A stretch of DNA of 64,000 nt from an uncultured Phocaeicola sp. (GTDB lineage Bacteria; Bacteroidota; Bacteroidia; Bacteroidales; Bacteroidaceae). Position numbers and translations under genes: made by a program. This document shows positions 51,884-61,510 of this stretch, in pieces; within the stretch, counting starts at the first letter, position 1, and every line of letters begins with the position of its first letter. A model generated the notes under the pieces. That model searched no databases, was not told the DNA's origin, and saw only the letters and a program-made list of their open reading frames with translations. The stretch covers positions 1-64,000 of the forward strand of contig CALUJF010000005.1 of assembly GCA_944320855.1 (NCBI GenBank), in the 5' to 3' direction.

Positions 51884-54845
51884 GGTTAAGATTAAGCCGG
51901 TTGTGAATGTGGTTTTGCATTCTGATACTGAGTTGCTTGACGAGGTGGTTGTAACAGCTTATGGTACTTCTACAAAAGGTTCGTTTACTGGTTCTGCTGC
52001 AGTGATGAAAGCAGACAAAATAGAGAAGCGTTTGGTTTCAAACGTATCAAATGCCTTGGCGGGTTCTGTTGCCGGTGTTCAGATATTAAGTGATAACGGC
52101 CAGCCGGGTGAATCTGCAAAAGTAAGAATCCGTGGTGTAGGTTCTATCAATGCCGGTACAGATCCGTTGTACGTTGTGGATGGTGTTCCTTATGATGGAG
52201 ACCTTTCTTCTATCAGTTCAAGTGATATTGAAAGCATGACTGTGTTGAAGGATGCTGCTTCTACAGCACTTTATGGTGCGCGTGGTGCTAACGGTATTAT
52301 TATGATTACTACAAAGAAAGGTAAAAGTGGAAAAGCGAGAGTAAACTTTGATGCTAAATGGGGTGTAAACTCACGTGCCATAAAGAATTATGACGTATTG
52401 ACAAGTCCTAAGAACTATCTTGAAACTGCGTATCAGGCTATTTATAATGGTGGCGTAAACCAACTGGAAATGACTCCAGAGCAGGCTCATGTATATGCAA
52501 ACAATACTTTAGTTGGAAACTCTGAAGGTGGTTTGGGATACAATATTTACACGGTTCCAACCGGACAGACCCTGATTGGTAGTAACGGACTTCTGAACCC
52601 AAATGCTACTTTGGGATATAGTGATGATGATTATTACTATACACCAGATAACTGGGCTGATGAAACTTTCTCAAACAAACTTCGCCAGGAATATAATCTG
52701 AATATATCAGGAGGTAACGAAAAGTCTACTTTTTATATGGCTTTCGGCTATTTGGATGATAAAGGTGTTATCGAAAATTCAGGATTTACCCGTATAAACG
52801 GAAGGTTGAAAGCTGATTATGAAGTGACTGAATGGTTGAAAGTTGGCGGTAATGTAAGTTTCGCTAATTCCAAAAGTATGTATCCGGGAGAACAGACAAA
52901 CTCGTCATCATCCGGTAATGCATTCTTTATAGCTAACAACATGGCTCCGGTTTACCCTATGTACGTGCGCGACACGGAGGGAAACATCATGACAAACAAC
53001 GGAAGATTAGTGTATGATTATGGTGACGGAAAAAGTACAAAGATGAAGCGCTCATTCATGTCTATTGCAAACCCTGCAGGCGACTTGATTTACAATAAGA
53101 CTGAATATTTACGTGATGCAATCAATTCCAACTGGTTTGCTGAAATTACTCCTATAAAGGGGCTTACTATTAGTGCACGTTTTGGTATGAACATAGACAA
53201 TACCAGATACAATGATTTGGGAAATGCTTTCATGGGACAGTCGGCAGAATACGGAGGTAATGCAGAACAGGCTGCTTTGCGTACTTTTGGTTTCGACCAG
53301 CAGTATGTAGCTAATTACCAGTTCGCTTACAATGAAGTAAATCATTTTGATATTACTGCCGGTTATGATGGTTATACTTATCAGTATACTGAACTTGGAG
53401 CAAACGGACAGTCCCTGTATGACCCTAACAGTTATTATATAAGCAATGTTATTGACAATATTATTGCATCTGGTAAAAAAGATGTATATTCTACAGAAGG
53501 TATATTCGCACGTGTGAACTATTCATACAATGATACTTATTTCGGTAATGTTTCATACCGTCGTGATGCATCTTCACGCTTCGCTCCGGGTAACAGATGG
53601 GGTAACTTCTGGGCTGCAAGTGCCGCTTGGATGATTAGTAATGAAGAGTTCATGAAAGATGTTGAGTGGGTTAATATGTTAAAACTGAAAGCTTCATTCG
53701 GACAGCAGGGAAATGATGATATCCTTTATCCAGGAGGTGCATATGAGGGCTATAATAGAAGCTATAAAAATTTGTATCCATGGTTGGATATCTATAAGCT
53801 TAGTGGTGCCGATGGAGTATTCTCTGACGGAACATTGGCATATAAAGGTAATCCGGATTTGACTTGGGAAACTTCTACTTCTTACAACGTAGGTGTGGAT
53901 TTTGCTTTTTTCAGTAATTCCCTGAACGGTACGATTGAATATTTTGGACGTCGTTCCGGTAATATGCTGTATAACAAACCTACTGCAGCGACGCTTGGAT
54001 ATTCAAGCATTCCGATGAACGTTGGCAGTATGACTAACTCCGGTGTAGAAATAGACCTTACTTATGATATATTCAATAACAAAACCCTGAAATGGGATGT
54101 GAATTTGAATGCAACTTTCATCAAAAACAGAATTAACGAATTGCACCCGGATTTGAAAGGCGTGCTAATAGATGGAGATCGTATATTTGAAGAAGGTGAA
54201 TCAATGTATCGTATGTATCTTGTGAAATATGCAGGGGTAAATCCGGAAAATGGTGAAGCTTTGTATTGGGCAAAAGATAAAGACGGAAAAGAATATAAGA
54301 CAGCGGAATATTCGGATGCTGAATCTTCAAACAAGGTAGCAACTCAGGATTTGTTGCCTACTGTTTATGGAGGTTTCGGAACAAGTGTTGAGTTCTGGGG
54401 ATTTGATGCTTCAGTACAGCTGTCATATCAGCTTGGTGGTAAAATATACGATACTGGTTACAGAAGAATGATGCACGGAGGTGCTTCCTCGTTCGCAGGT
54501 CAGAACTGGCATAAAGACATTTATAACGCATGGACACCGGAAAATACTAATACTGATGTTCCTCGTATGAATGCTCAGGACAAATATACTAATAGTACTT
54601 CTGACCGTTGGTTGACAAGTTCAAACTATCTGAGCTTGAATAATATTACTATTGGTTACACATTGCCTTCTGATATTGTAAGAAAGATAGCAATAGAAAG
54701 ACTGCGTGTTTACTTTACAGCTGACAATGTGGGTATAATCTCTGCAAGAAAAGGTCTTGACCCACGCCAGAGCTATACTTCTGCTACAACGGCTATTTAT
54801 ACCCCTATCCGCACAATCTCGGGAGGTATTAGTTTAACATTCTAA
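51834..54845 (+). pseudogene. SusC-like TonB-dependent transporter, switch cassette 2, 5'-truncated silent copy
   Basis: The frame holds a full plug and barrel (LLDEVVVTAYG, then VDGVPYDGDLSS, and a barrel ending in ISGGISLTF) but lacks a promoter, start region, signal peptide and most of the regulatory-like domain. It begins at SSAGTLVVSFIGMKTQEV, exactly at inversion site 2, right after a stop codon. From the first ATG (51870) it would give a 991-aa protein without an export signal. Joined to the 67 N-terminal residues of the cassette-1 SusC by inversion, it would make a complete transporter of about 1070 aa. It is therefore better seen as a silent allele than as a decayed gene. Confidence 0.85.
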
Positions 54846-54859
54846 ATTCAGAAAACAAT

Positions 54860-56461
54860 ATGAACGTAAAATATAAATTTTTATCATTATTCTTGGCTTC
54901 TGCAGCTTTTGTAGGCTGTCAGGATATGGATTTGCTGCCGGAAGGAGAATTTGTTACTGACAAGCAAAAAGAGGATGTGGCAACACAGAATCCGGAAAGA
55001 GCACAAGACAAAGTAAATGCTATATTTGCTGCATTTAATCAATATATGCCAAACGCATCGGCACTTGGTGCTGAAAGACATAACGATATCGGCTATCCAA
55101 CATTAATGTTGGCTATGAGCTCAAACGGTCATGATGAAATCAGCGATAACAATGGTTATAACTGGACAGGATATGACTTGACTTTCGAAGACCGTCAGTT
55201 CTCTATGAATGAATGTATAATGGTATGGAATAATCTGTATTCTATAGTATTTGCGGCCAATAAGGTGGTAGCGGCAATCGACGAAAAGACAGAGGATTCG
55301 GAAGAACAATTCTTTCTCGCTCAGGGTCATGGCGCACGCGGATTTGCATATTGGGTTCTGGCACAGTTGTATCAGTTTACATATGTCGATTCAAAAGAGT
55401 TGCCTTGCGTACCTGTCATAACAGACTTGAATGCAGAAGATGCTGTGACTAATGGATGTCCACGCTCGAAAGTAAAGGATGTTTATGTACAGATAGAAAA
55501 AGACTTGAATAAAGCTATTGATTTGCTGACGAAGTCAAAATATAAGAGAGGTGATAAAAGATACATCAGTCTGAGTACAGCATATGGTCTTAGAGCAAGA
55601 ATGTATCAGACAATGGCTGAATGGTCTAAGGCATTGGCAGATGCTAAAAAGGCTATTGAAATTGCTGAGGATGATGAAAAATTATCTATCTTGAGCATTA
55701 CTAAAGCCGGTAAACCTGGATTCAACTCATCGAAGGAAACCAATTGGATGTGGGGTATATTGGTTAAGGAAAAAGACGGTGTAGTAACTTCAGGTATCTG
55801 TAACTGGCCTTCACACTTTGGTTCGCTGAGCTATGGTTATGCTAATTTCTCAGGAGGTTTCCAGATTAGCAAGAAACTGTATAAGGAAATTAAGTCTGAG
55901 GATGTCCGTAAAGGCTGGTGGCTTGACTCAGAAGGTAAATCTATAGAAGGTTATTTGGATGAAGCACAGATTGCATTTGTTGAAGAAAATCAGTATAAGC
56001 CTCTTACTCAGGTGAAGTTTGCTCCATATAATGGTGTAACCGGTACTTCTATCAATGCAAGCGATATTCCTTTGATGAGATTAGAGGAGATGTATCTTAT
56101 TAAAGCTGAAGCTGAAGCAAATGGTGCGGGTGGTAGCGCTAAGGAAACTCTTGAAGGTTTTATTAAAAACTACAGGAATGAAGATTACACAGCTCCGGCA
56201 GATATCTTAAATGAGATTTATCTCCAAAGACGTATTGAGTTCTGGGGTGAAGGATTGGCGTGGTTCGATATTATGCGCCTTAAGACTGGCGTTGACCGCA
56301 GAGGTTGCGGATATCCGAATGCTTCAAGTGTATTCAAAATTGAACCTACAGACAACATCCTGTTGTGGAGAATACCGGAAGTTGAAATTCAGGCAAACAA
56401 GGCTTTAACTCCGGATGACAGCCCTGCTGTTACATTGCCAAAACCGGTAGCTGATATTTAA
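54860..56461 (+). CDS. SusD-like glycan-binding lipoprotein, switch cassette 2
   Basis: A 533-aa SusD-family lipoprotein (AAFVGC, Cys20), 14 bp behind the silent susC. Family marks are the helical repeat region (ISLSTAYGLRARMYQTMAEW) and the C-terminal block LNEIYLQRRIEFWGEGLAWFDIMRLKTG. It is intact, which supports the view that the cassette is functional after inversion. It differs strongly from the cassette-1 SusD, so the switch would change ligand specificity. Confidence 0.92.
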   Translation: MNVKYKFLSLFLASAAFVGCQDMDLLPEGEFVTDKQKEDVATQNPERAQDKVNAIFAAFNQYMPNASALGAERHNDIGYPTLMLAMSSNGHDEISDNNGYNWTGYDLTFEDRQFSMNECIMVWNNLYSIVFAANKVVAAIDEKTEDSEEQFFLAQGHGARGFAYWVLAQLYQFTYVDSKELPCVPVITDLNAEDAVTNGCPRSKVKDVYVQIEKDLNKAIDLLTKSKYKRGDKRYISLSTAYGLRARMYQTMAEWSKALADAKKAIEIAEDDEKLSILSITKAGKPGFNSSKETNWMWGILVKEKDGVVTSGICNWPSHFGSLSYGYANFSGGFQISKKLYKEIKSEDVRKGWWLDSEGKSIEGYLDEAQIAFVEENQYKPLTQVKFAPYNGVTGTSINASDIPLMRLEEMYLIKAEAEANGAGGSAKETLEGFIKNYRNEDYTAPADILNEIYLQRRIEFWGEGLAWFDIMRLKTGVDRRGCGYPNASSVFKIEPTDNILLWRIPEVEIQANKALTPDDSPAVTLPKPVADI

Positions 56462-56486
56462 TAAATAACTTTTAAATGGTAAGAAA

Positions 56487-57548
56487 ATGAAACTTGATAA
56501 ACTTTATATAGGACTTTTATTCACTTCTGCATCCTTTATGGTAGGATGCAGTGAATATGAAGACACTGAAACTACAAGTCCACAAGCAGATGCTAATGCT
56601 ATAGGAGCCAACTTTGCTAAAGAAACGCAAACTATAAAAGTGGCTCCTGATACAAAGACGTTCGATATTACAATGAACAGAGTTAATCCTACAGGTGAGA
56701 AAGTTATTAATGTAAAAAATGTCAGAATAGACAATAACTTTTGCAATCCTGCTACTCAATTTAAATTTGAGGACGGTAAGATGAGTGCGAAGAATGTTGT
56801 AAATTATGATATTTCTAAATGTACATTCCAAAAGCCTGATACTCTTGTTATGAAGATAGATGCAGATACTAAAGATCATATTTATGGCGATGGTTATCTA
56901 CAGACTACAATTTCTTTTGTTGTGGATTATACTTGGAAAGACTCTATTAAAACAACTGCTGTAGATAAATATATATCTTCTGATGGAGCTGCTTTTCCGG
57001 TTACAGTACAGGTAGCTACGGATTATGATAAGGATAATGATAAATCGACAACCCTTGTCAGACTTCCTGACTACTTTAAGAATGCCGGTAAAACTACTAC
57101 TGAGGGAGCTGCGCATATTCAGTTTGTGGTAGATAAAGAAGATAGAAAAAGTCCGAAACTGATTTGGGAACTGAGTGGTGATGACAAGGATTTTGGTGAG
57201 CTACAATTCAATAAAGATGAAATAGAAACCGGAATGTCGTATATCGTTGAAGGAGAAGGCGATAAAAAAGACAAGACATATGATGTTTATATGAAAGGAT
57301 TGTCTATATCAGTAGTAACAAGTACAGCATCTACTACTTCAGAAGATACTGATGAAGACGAAGAAACTGTAGATGTAACTTATAAACTGGAATATGAGTT
57401 GTTTTATAAAGATGATAAAGGTAAAACTTATCCAATATCTCCTGTTTCAGAAACAGATGTTCGTGAAGAAAATACGCCTGCAAAACATACATCTGAGTTT
57501 ACAATAAAATTCCCTAAAGAGAAAGATACTCCTGCGACAACAGAATAA
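56487..57548 (+). CDS. Lipoprotein downstream of SusD (SusE/F position), cassette 2
   Basis: A 353-aa lipoprotein (FMVGC, Cys21) of a family I do not recognise. It is beta-rich, with an early APDTKTFDITMNRVNPTGEK strand pair, an acidic low-complexity stretch near 285-300 (TSEDTDEDEE) and a C-terminal SEFTIKFPKE strand. Its place directly after susD is that of surface glycan-binding proteins in such operons, so a binding role is inferred. A terminator follows. Confidence 0.65.
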   Translation: MKLDKLYIGLLFTSASFMVGCSEYEDTETTSPQADANAIGANFAKETQTIKVAPDTKTFDITMNRVNPTGEKVINVKNVRIDNNFCNPATQFKFEDGKMSAKNVVNYDISKCTFQKPDTLVMKIDADTKDHIYGDGYLQTTISFVVDYTWKDSIKTTAVDKYISSDGAAFPVTVQVATDYDKDNDKSTTLVRLPDYFKNAGKTTTEGAAHIQFVVDKEDRKSPKLIWELSGDDKDFGELQFNKDEIETGMSYIVEGEGDKKDKTYDVYMKGLSISVVTSTASTTSEDTDEDEETVDVTYKLEYELFYKDDKGKTYPISPVSETDVREENTPAKHTSEFTIKFPKEKDTPATTE

Positions 57549-57570
57549 ATAAGTTTCTTATAAATCAAGG

Positions 57571-57625
57571 CAGAGTCATATTCTACTATTATATATAGTG
57601 AACGTGGCTCTGTTTTTATTTTTGC
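57571..57625 (+). terminator. Terminator of switch cassette 2
   Basis: CAGAGTCA (57571-57578) pairs with TGGCTCTG (57605-57612) with one G-T pair, followed by a T-rich run. The long loop (26 nt) may fold further. Confidence 0.65.
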
Positions 57626-57639
57626 AAATCCTTTTAAAT

Positions 57640-58070
57640 GCTATTTAAACACCATTTAAACACTATTTAATCATCATCTAATGAATGTCCGGTGAACGTG
57701 AAATGAACGCCGTATGAACATAGAATAACAACATGTTTTATGAAGAGAGAATTTCAAAAGCAATACACTTACGTGTATAAAGGGGGAAAAACACGTGTAA
57801 TTTCACTTTCACATCTTTCACAGGCTCATATAATCTGCTTTGGGCTTGCTTGTTGTTTTATTTAAAAACTGTTTGTATGTAGTTTTAAAATGCTTAAAGT
57901 CCGTTGTTGTTTGACAGCTGTCGGACGAATGTTTGACACGTGTCGGTCATATGTTTGACAGCTGTCGTCCACATGTCTGACAGCTGTCAAACGATAGAAA
58001 ATTGTGCCTGTTTCGTTCCTTTTAAGTATTCATTTTGTGTTCATTATCCGTTCATTGAATGTTATTTGTG
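57640..58070. repeat. Phased-repeat region after cassette 2 (several 11- and 22-bp arrays)
   Basis: Four arrays share one helical phase length. (a) About 57642-57729: three units with ATTTAA, then CTAAT, then four units beginning GAA, all 11 bp apart. (b) Two ACGTGTA units 22 bp apart near 57770-57800. (c) 57913-57988: four GACA(GC/CG)TGTC palindromes starting at 57913, 57935, 57957 and 57979, exactly 22 bp apart. (d) About 58030-58065: three TTCA units 11 bp apart. The 665-bp gap (57549-58213) otherwise holds only the terminator and A/T-rich sequence. Confidence 0.8.
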
Positions 58071-58213
58071 TATTTAATGATATTAGTTACTTTCTTTAAT
58101 AGAAGAAAAACGTCAAATGTTGTCTTTTCTTTTTTTAAAACTCTTGTTTGGTATTTATAAAATGTGTAATCTTGTACAGATTTAGTCACATATATAATTA
58201 AAGGAATAAACAT

Positions 58214-59677
58214 ATGGTATATAAGAAAGGACAAAACCAGAAGAAAATGACTCCACGTGAGTATATACGCTACAAGGTTCGTAGTTTGCCAATAGGAGAT
58301 TGTTATATGTCGAACGATTGGAAAGATGTGGGTGAGGCTATGATAATGGTGACAAGAATTCATCCACAGGGTACATATACCTTGGGCTTTTATGTTGTAG
58401 ATACATATTGTTTGGGAGTAAAGGATAGTTTCTTTCATTTCAGTATTGATAAATTTAAGTATGAGGAAATATTGAATGATATAAAGTCGCGAATGATGAA
58501 AGTGTCATATGAAGAGGTGCATAACTTGGTATATGGTGCTGTTGCTTTTGCTGAAGAAGGAGGAATACAACCGAATGAGTCTTTCAAACTTACGCAATAT
58601 ATATTGGAGGAAGATACGGATGAAGTACCTCTGATTGAGTATGATTTCGGTAGGGATGGAAAGCATTTTCTATGTGCTAACGACCGTATCGAGTTGTCGA
58701 AATATACTCCGGTGCTAAAGAAGACTGTAGGGGATGACTTCTTCTATCTTTTGCCGGGTATGAAAGAAGCAAAGCCTGGAAGTGAATACATGGATTTGTC
58801 TTTTGTGGATAATATGATGTCTGCTTTGGAGAAAATGAAGAAATGTTCTGAATTGCCTGAAGAGGCTTATAGTTTTGTTCATCCTGAATATCCGGCAGAA
58901 TTGAATGTGAAGCATAAATGGCTGGCTGAAATGTTGTATAGTCCGGAAAAGAGTGTTTATCTTACGGACGATGACTTGAGTAGAATATTGGCATTGCCGC
59001 ATGATGAGCTTCGTGATGATTTGGAGAATATTGTGTTGTATGAGACCGGACAGACTTATAGTGGCATTAGTGAGGAACGATGGAATGGAGAATATAAATC
59101 TGTGATACTGCATTGCATGCTGTTGTTGGGTGAGTTGGGTGATGAGGCTTCGCTTCCTACTGTTTTGCTTACTTTATGTCAGAATGCAGATTATTATGAT
59201 TATCATTTCGGTGACTCCTTGTGTGATGTGTATGTTCCAACCCTTTATATGATTGGCAAGAATCGTCTGGATGATTTTATGGCGTACATGAAAATGCCGG
59301 GACTATATCCTTATGCAAGAATCAGAGTTACTGGAACGGTTGCCATGATTGCATTGAAAGAACCGGAACGTCGGGATGAAGTTATAGAATGGTTCCGCGA
59401 ATTGCTTATGTTCTATGATGGCAGACTGGAGAAATGTGAATGCTGTGACGGGACGCTTATAGGTATGATGACAGGTGATTTGATGAATCTGAAAGCAGTA
59501 GAACTTTTGCCTGAACTTAAAAAACTATACGATACAGGATTGGTAGATGAAATGTGTTGCGGAAGCTTTAAAGCGGTTGTTAAAGAAATAAAAGGTGATA
59601 AAGAGCCTTTGTGGCATGAATATAGTTTTGATATCCATGAAAGGTATCGAAAGTTAAAAAGATTATTGAAAGATTAG
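58214..59677 (+). CDS. DUF1186-like alpha-helical repeat protein
   Basis: A 487-aa cytoplasmic protein without signal peptide. Residues about 240-420 resemble DUF1186, a helical HEAT-like domain: LLLGELGDEASLPTVLLTL, GDSLCDVYVPTLYMIG, then YARIRVTGTVAMIALKEPERRDEVIEWF. The first 200 residues form a separate domain of unknown family beginning MTPREYIRYKVRSLPIGDCYMS. Function unknown. It stands alone between the phased-repeat region and a bidirectional terminator. Confidence 0.65.
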   Translation: MVYKKGQNQKKMTPREYIRYKVRSLPIGDCYMSNDWKDVGEAMIMVTRIHPQGTYTLGFYVVDTYCLGVKDSFFHFSIDKFKYEEILNDIKSRMMKVSYEEVHNLVYGAVAFAEEGGIQPNESFKLTQYILEEDTDEVPLIEYDFGRDGKHFLCANDRIELSKYTPVLKKTVGDDFFYLLPGMKEAKPGSEYMDLSFVDNMMSALEKMKKCSELPEEAYSFVHPEYPAELNVKHKWLAEMLYSPEKSVYLTDDDLSRILALPHDELRDDLENIVLYETGQTYSGISEERWNGEYKSVILHCMLLLGELGDEASLPTVLLTLCQNADYYDYHFGDSLCDVYVPTLYMIGKNRLDDFMAYMKMPGLYPYARIRVTGTVAMIALKEPERRDEVIEWFRELLMFYDGRLEKCECCDGTLIGMMTGDLMNLKAVELLPELKKLYDTGLVDEMCCGSFKAVVKEIKGDKEPLWHEYSFDIHERYRKLKRLLKD

Positions 59678-59684
59678 TTTTTGC

Positions 59685-59735
59685 AGGTCTATAAGTTATA
59701 GTGATTATATAAAGCTATGGCTTATAGACCTTTTG
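59685..59735. terminator. Bidirectional terminator
   Basis: A perfect 11-bp inverted repeat AGGTCTATAAG (59685-59695) and CTTATAGACCT (59721-59731), followed by T residues, lies between the convergent DUF1186-like and DUF4250 genes. Confidence 0.8.
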
Positions 59736-59747
59736 AGATGATGTGTA

Positions 59748-59924
59748 TCACCAGAACTTGTTCAGTTCTTCATTATATTCAAAACCGGCGTCTTTCAGAC
59801 GTGATATTATTTCTTCCTTGTTAAGGTCTAAATCCTTGCAGAGCGAATCTAAAGAAGGGTAGAAGTCCCTTAATTTCATGTTGATGAGGCTGAATAGCAT
59901 CATCGGGTCTTTTGGTAGTTCCAT
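59748..59924 (-). CDS. DUF4250 family small protein
   Basis: A 58-aa protein beginning MELPKDPMMLFSLINMKLRD and containing FYPSLDSLCKDLDLNKEEII, which fits the short DUF4250 family common in Bacteroidetes and Firmicutes. The C-terminal half looks like a small helix-turn-helix-like segment. Function unknown. It has its own promoter core, divergent from purB. Confidence 0.85.
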   Translation of the reverse strand: MELPKDPMMLFSLINMKLRDFYPSLDSLCKDLDLNKEEIISRLKDAGFEYNEELNKFW

Positions 59925-59955
59925 ATTCTTTATTTGTCTTTATTTTTTTCGGCTG

Positions 59956-59963
59956 CAAAGTTA
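59956..59963 (-). promoter_or_regulatory. -7 promoter element of the DUF4250 gene
   Basis: The minus strand reads TAACTTTG (TAnnTTTG), 31 bp before the start codon. Confidence 0.55.
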
Positions 59964-60038
59964 CGCTTTATTTCTGTAGTTTTGTGTAATAATTACTAAA
60001 CTTTTCATTTTTAGGGTGGTTAAGTCGGGAAAAAACAT

Positions 60039-60046
60039 TACTTTTG
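60039..60046 (+). promoter_or_regulatory. -7 promoter element of purB
   Basis: TACTTTTG (TAnnTTTG) lies 41 bp before the purB ATG. Confidence 0.55.
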
Positions 60047-60087
60047 CACAGTTTTAATGATCATTAATTTAGAAAAACTGAAAAACA

Positions 60088-61437
60088 ATGTTGGAGCTTG
60101 ACTTACTCACTGCTGTTTCTCCTATTGACGGCAGATATAGATCCAAGGCGGGAGCTTTGGCTGAATATTTTTCTGAGTACGCGCTGATTAAGTATCGTGT
60201 ACAGGTGGAAATCGAGTATTTTATTACTTTGTGCGAACTTCCTTTGCCACAGTTGAAATGTTTCGACCAGTCGCGTTTTGAATCTTTGCGTGATATTTAC
60301 CGTAATTTTTCAGAAGCTGATGCTCAGCGTATTAAGGAAATTGAAAGCGTAACTAACCATGACGTTAAGGCTGTTGAATATTTCATAAAGGAACAGTTTG
60401 ACAAACTTGGCGGATTGGAAAAATATAAGGAGTTTATCCATTTCGGACTTACTTCACAGGATATAAACAATACTTCTGTACCTTTGTCAATAAAGGATGC
60501 TTTAGAGAAAGAGTATTATCCGCAGATACAGAAACTTATCGACCAACTTGCTGCTTATGCTGAGGAATGGAAAGATATTCCTATGCTGGCAAAGACTCAC
60601 GGTCAGCCTGCTTCGCCTACAAGACTTGGCAAGGAAATTATGGTGTTCGTATATAGATTGCGCCGTCAGTTGGACATTCTGAAAGCTTGCGCTATTACTG
60701 CTAAGTTCGGTGGTGCTACAGGTAATTACAATGCGCATCATGTGGCATATCCTGAATTCGACTGGAGAGCTTTCGGTAATAAGTTCGTAGCAGAAAAGTT
60801 GGGACTTGAACGTGAGGAATATACAACTCAGATTTCCAACTACGATAATCTGGGTGCTATATTTGATGCTATGAAGCGTATCAATACTATAATGATTGAT
60901 ATGAACCGTGACTTCTGGCAGTATATCTCAATGGAGTATTTCAAGCAGAAAATCAAAGCGGGAGAAGTCGGTTCAAGCGCAATGCCTCACAAGGTTAATC
61001 CGATAGATTTCGAGAATGCTGAAGGTAACTTGGGCGTGGCTAATGCTATATTCGAGCATTTGTCATCTAAGCTTCCTGTGTCAAGATTGCAGCGCGACTT
61101 GACAGACTCTACTGTGTTGCGTAATATAGGTGTTCCTTTCGGACATACTATCATTGCCATCCAGAGCTCGCTTAAGGGACTTGGCAAACTGTTGCTGAAC
61201 GAACATAAGATTTATGAAGATTTGGATAACTGCTGGAGTGTGGTGGCTGAGGCTATTCAGACTATACTTCGCCGCGAGGCTTATCCTAATCCGTATGAGG
61301 CTTTGAAGGCTCTGACTCGTACAAATCAGGCTATCAATGAAGCTTCAATCAAAGACTTTATTGAAACATTGGAAGTGAGCGAGGATATCAAGAAGGAACT
61401 TCGCGTTATAACTCCACATAATTATACTGGTATTTAA
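60088..61437 (+). CDS. purB: Adenylosuccinate lyase
   Basis: PurB (449 aa) acts twice in purine synthesis, releasing fumarate from SAICAR and from adenylosuccinate. It is of the long E. coli type: the N-terminus LTAVSPIDGRYRSK, the motif TSQDINNT and the superfamily signature SSAMPHKVNPIDFE with the flexible catalytic loop. Start and length are typical. It stands as a single gene with its own promoter; rluB-like and asnS genes follow on the same strand. Confidence 0.96.
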   Translation: MLELDLLTAVSPIDGRYRSKAGALAEYFSEYALIKYRVQVEIEYFITLCELPLPQLKCFDQSRFESLRDIYRNFSEADAQRIKEIESVTNHDVKAVEYFIKEQFDKLGGLEKYKEFIHFGLTSQDINNTSVPLSIKDALEKEYYPQIQKLIDQLAAYAEEWKDIPMLAKTHGQPASPTRLGKEIMVFVYRLRRQLDILKACAITAKFGGATGNYNAHHVAYPEFDWRAFGNKFVAEKLGLEREEYTTQISNYDNLGAIFDAMKRINTIMIDMNRDFWQYISMEYFKQKIKAGEVGSSAMPHKVNPIDFENAEGNLGVANAIFEHLSSKLPVSRLQRDLTDSTVLRNIGVPFGHTIIAIQSSLKGLGKLLLNEHKIYEDLDNCWSVVAEAIQTILRREAYPNPYEALKALTRTNQAINEASIKDFIETLEVSEDIKKELRVITPHNYTGI

Positions 61438-61510
61438 TTTTACATTATTTATATAGAGACATTTTTAGCCCGAGAGGGTAAAGTATTAATTTTTTGATTT
61501 TATTTTAATT

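Noticed and set aside
51709-57988. The 22-bp phased arrays as a CRISPR array
   Set aside because: Units are short dyads with no spacer of the usual 30-40 bp, only four copies each, and no cas genes are in the window.
57913-57988. Iterons of a plasmid replication origin
   Set aside because: No Rep gene or A/T-rich opening region tied to it, and the surroundings are chromosomal core genes.
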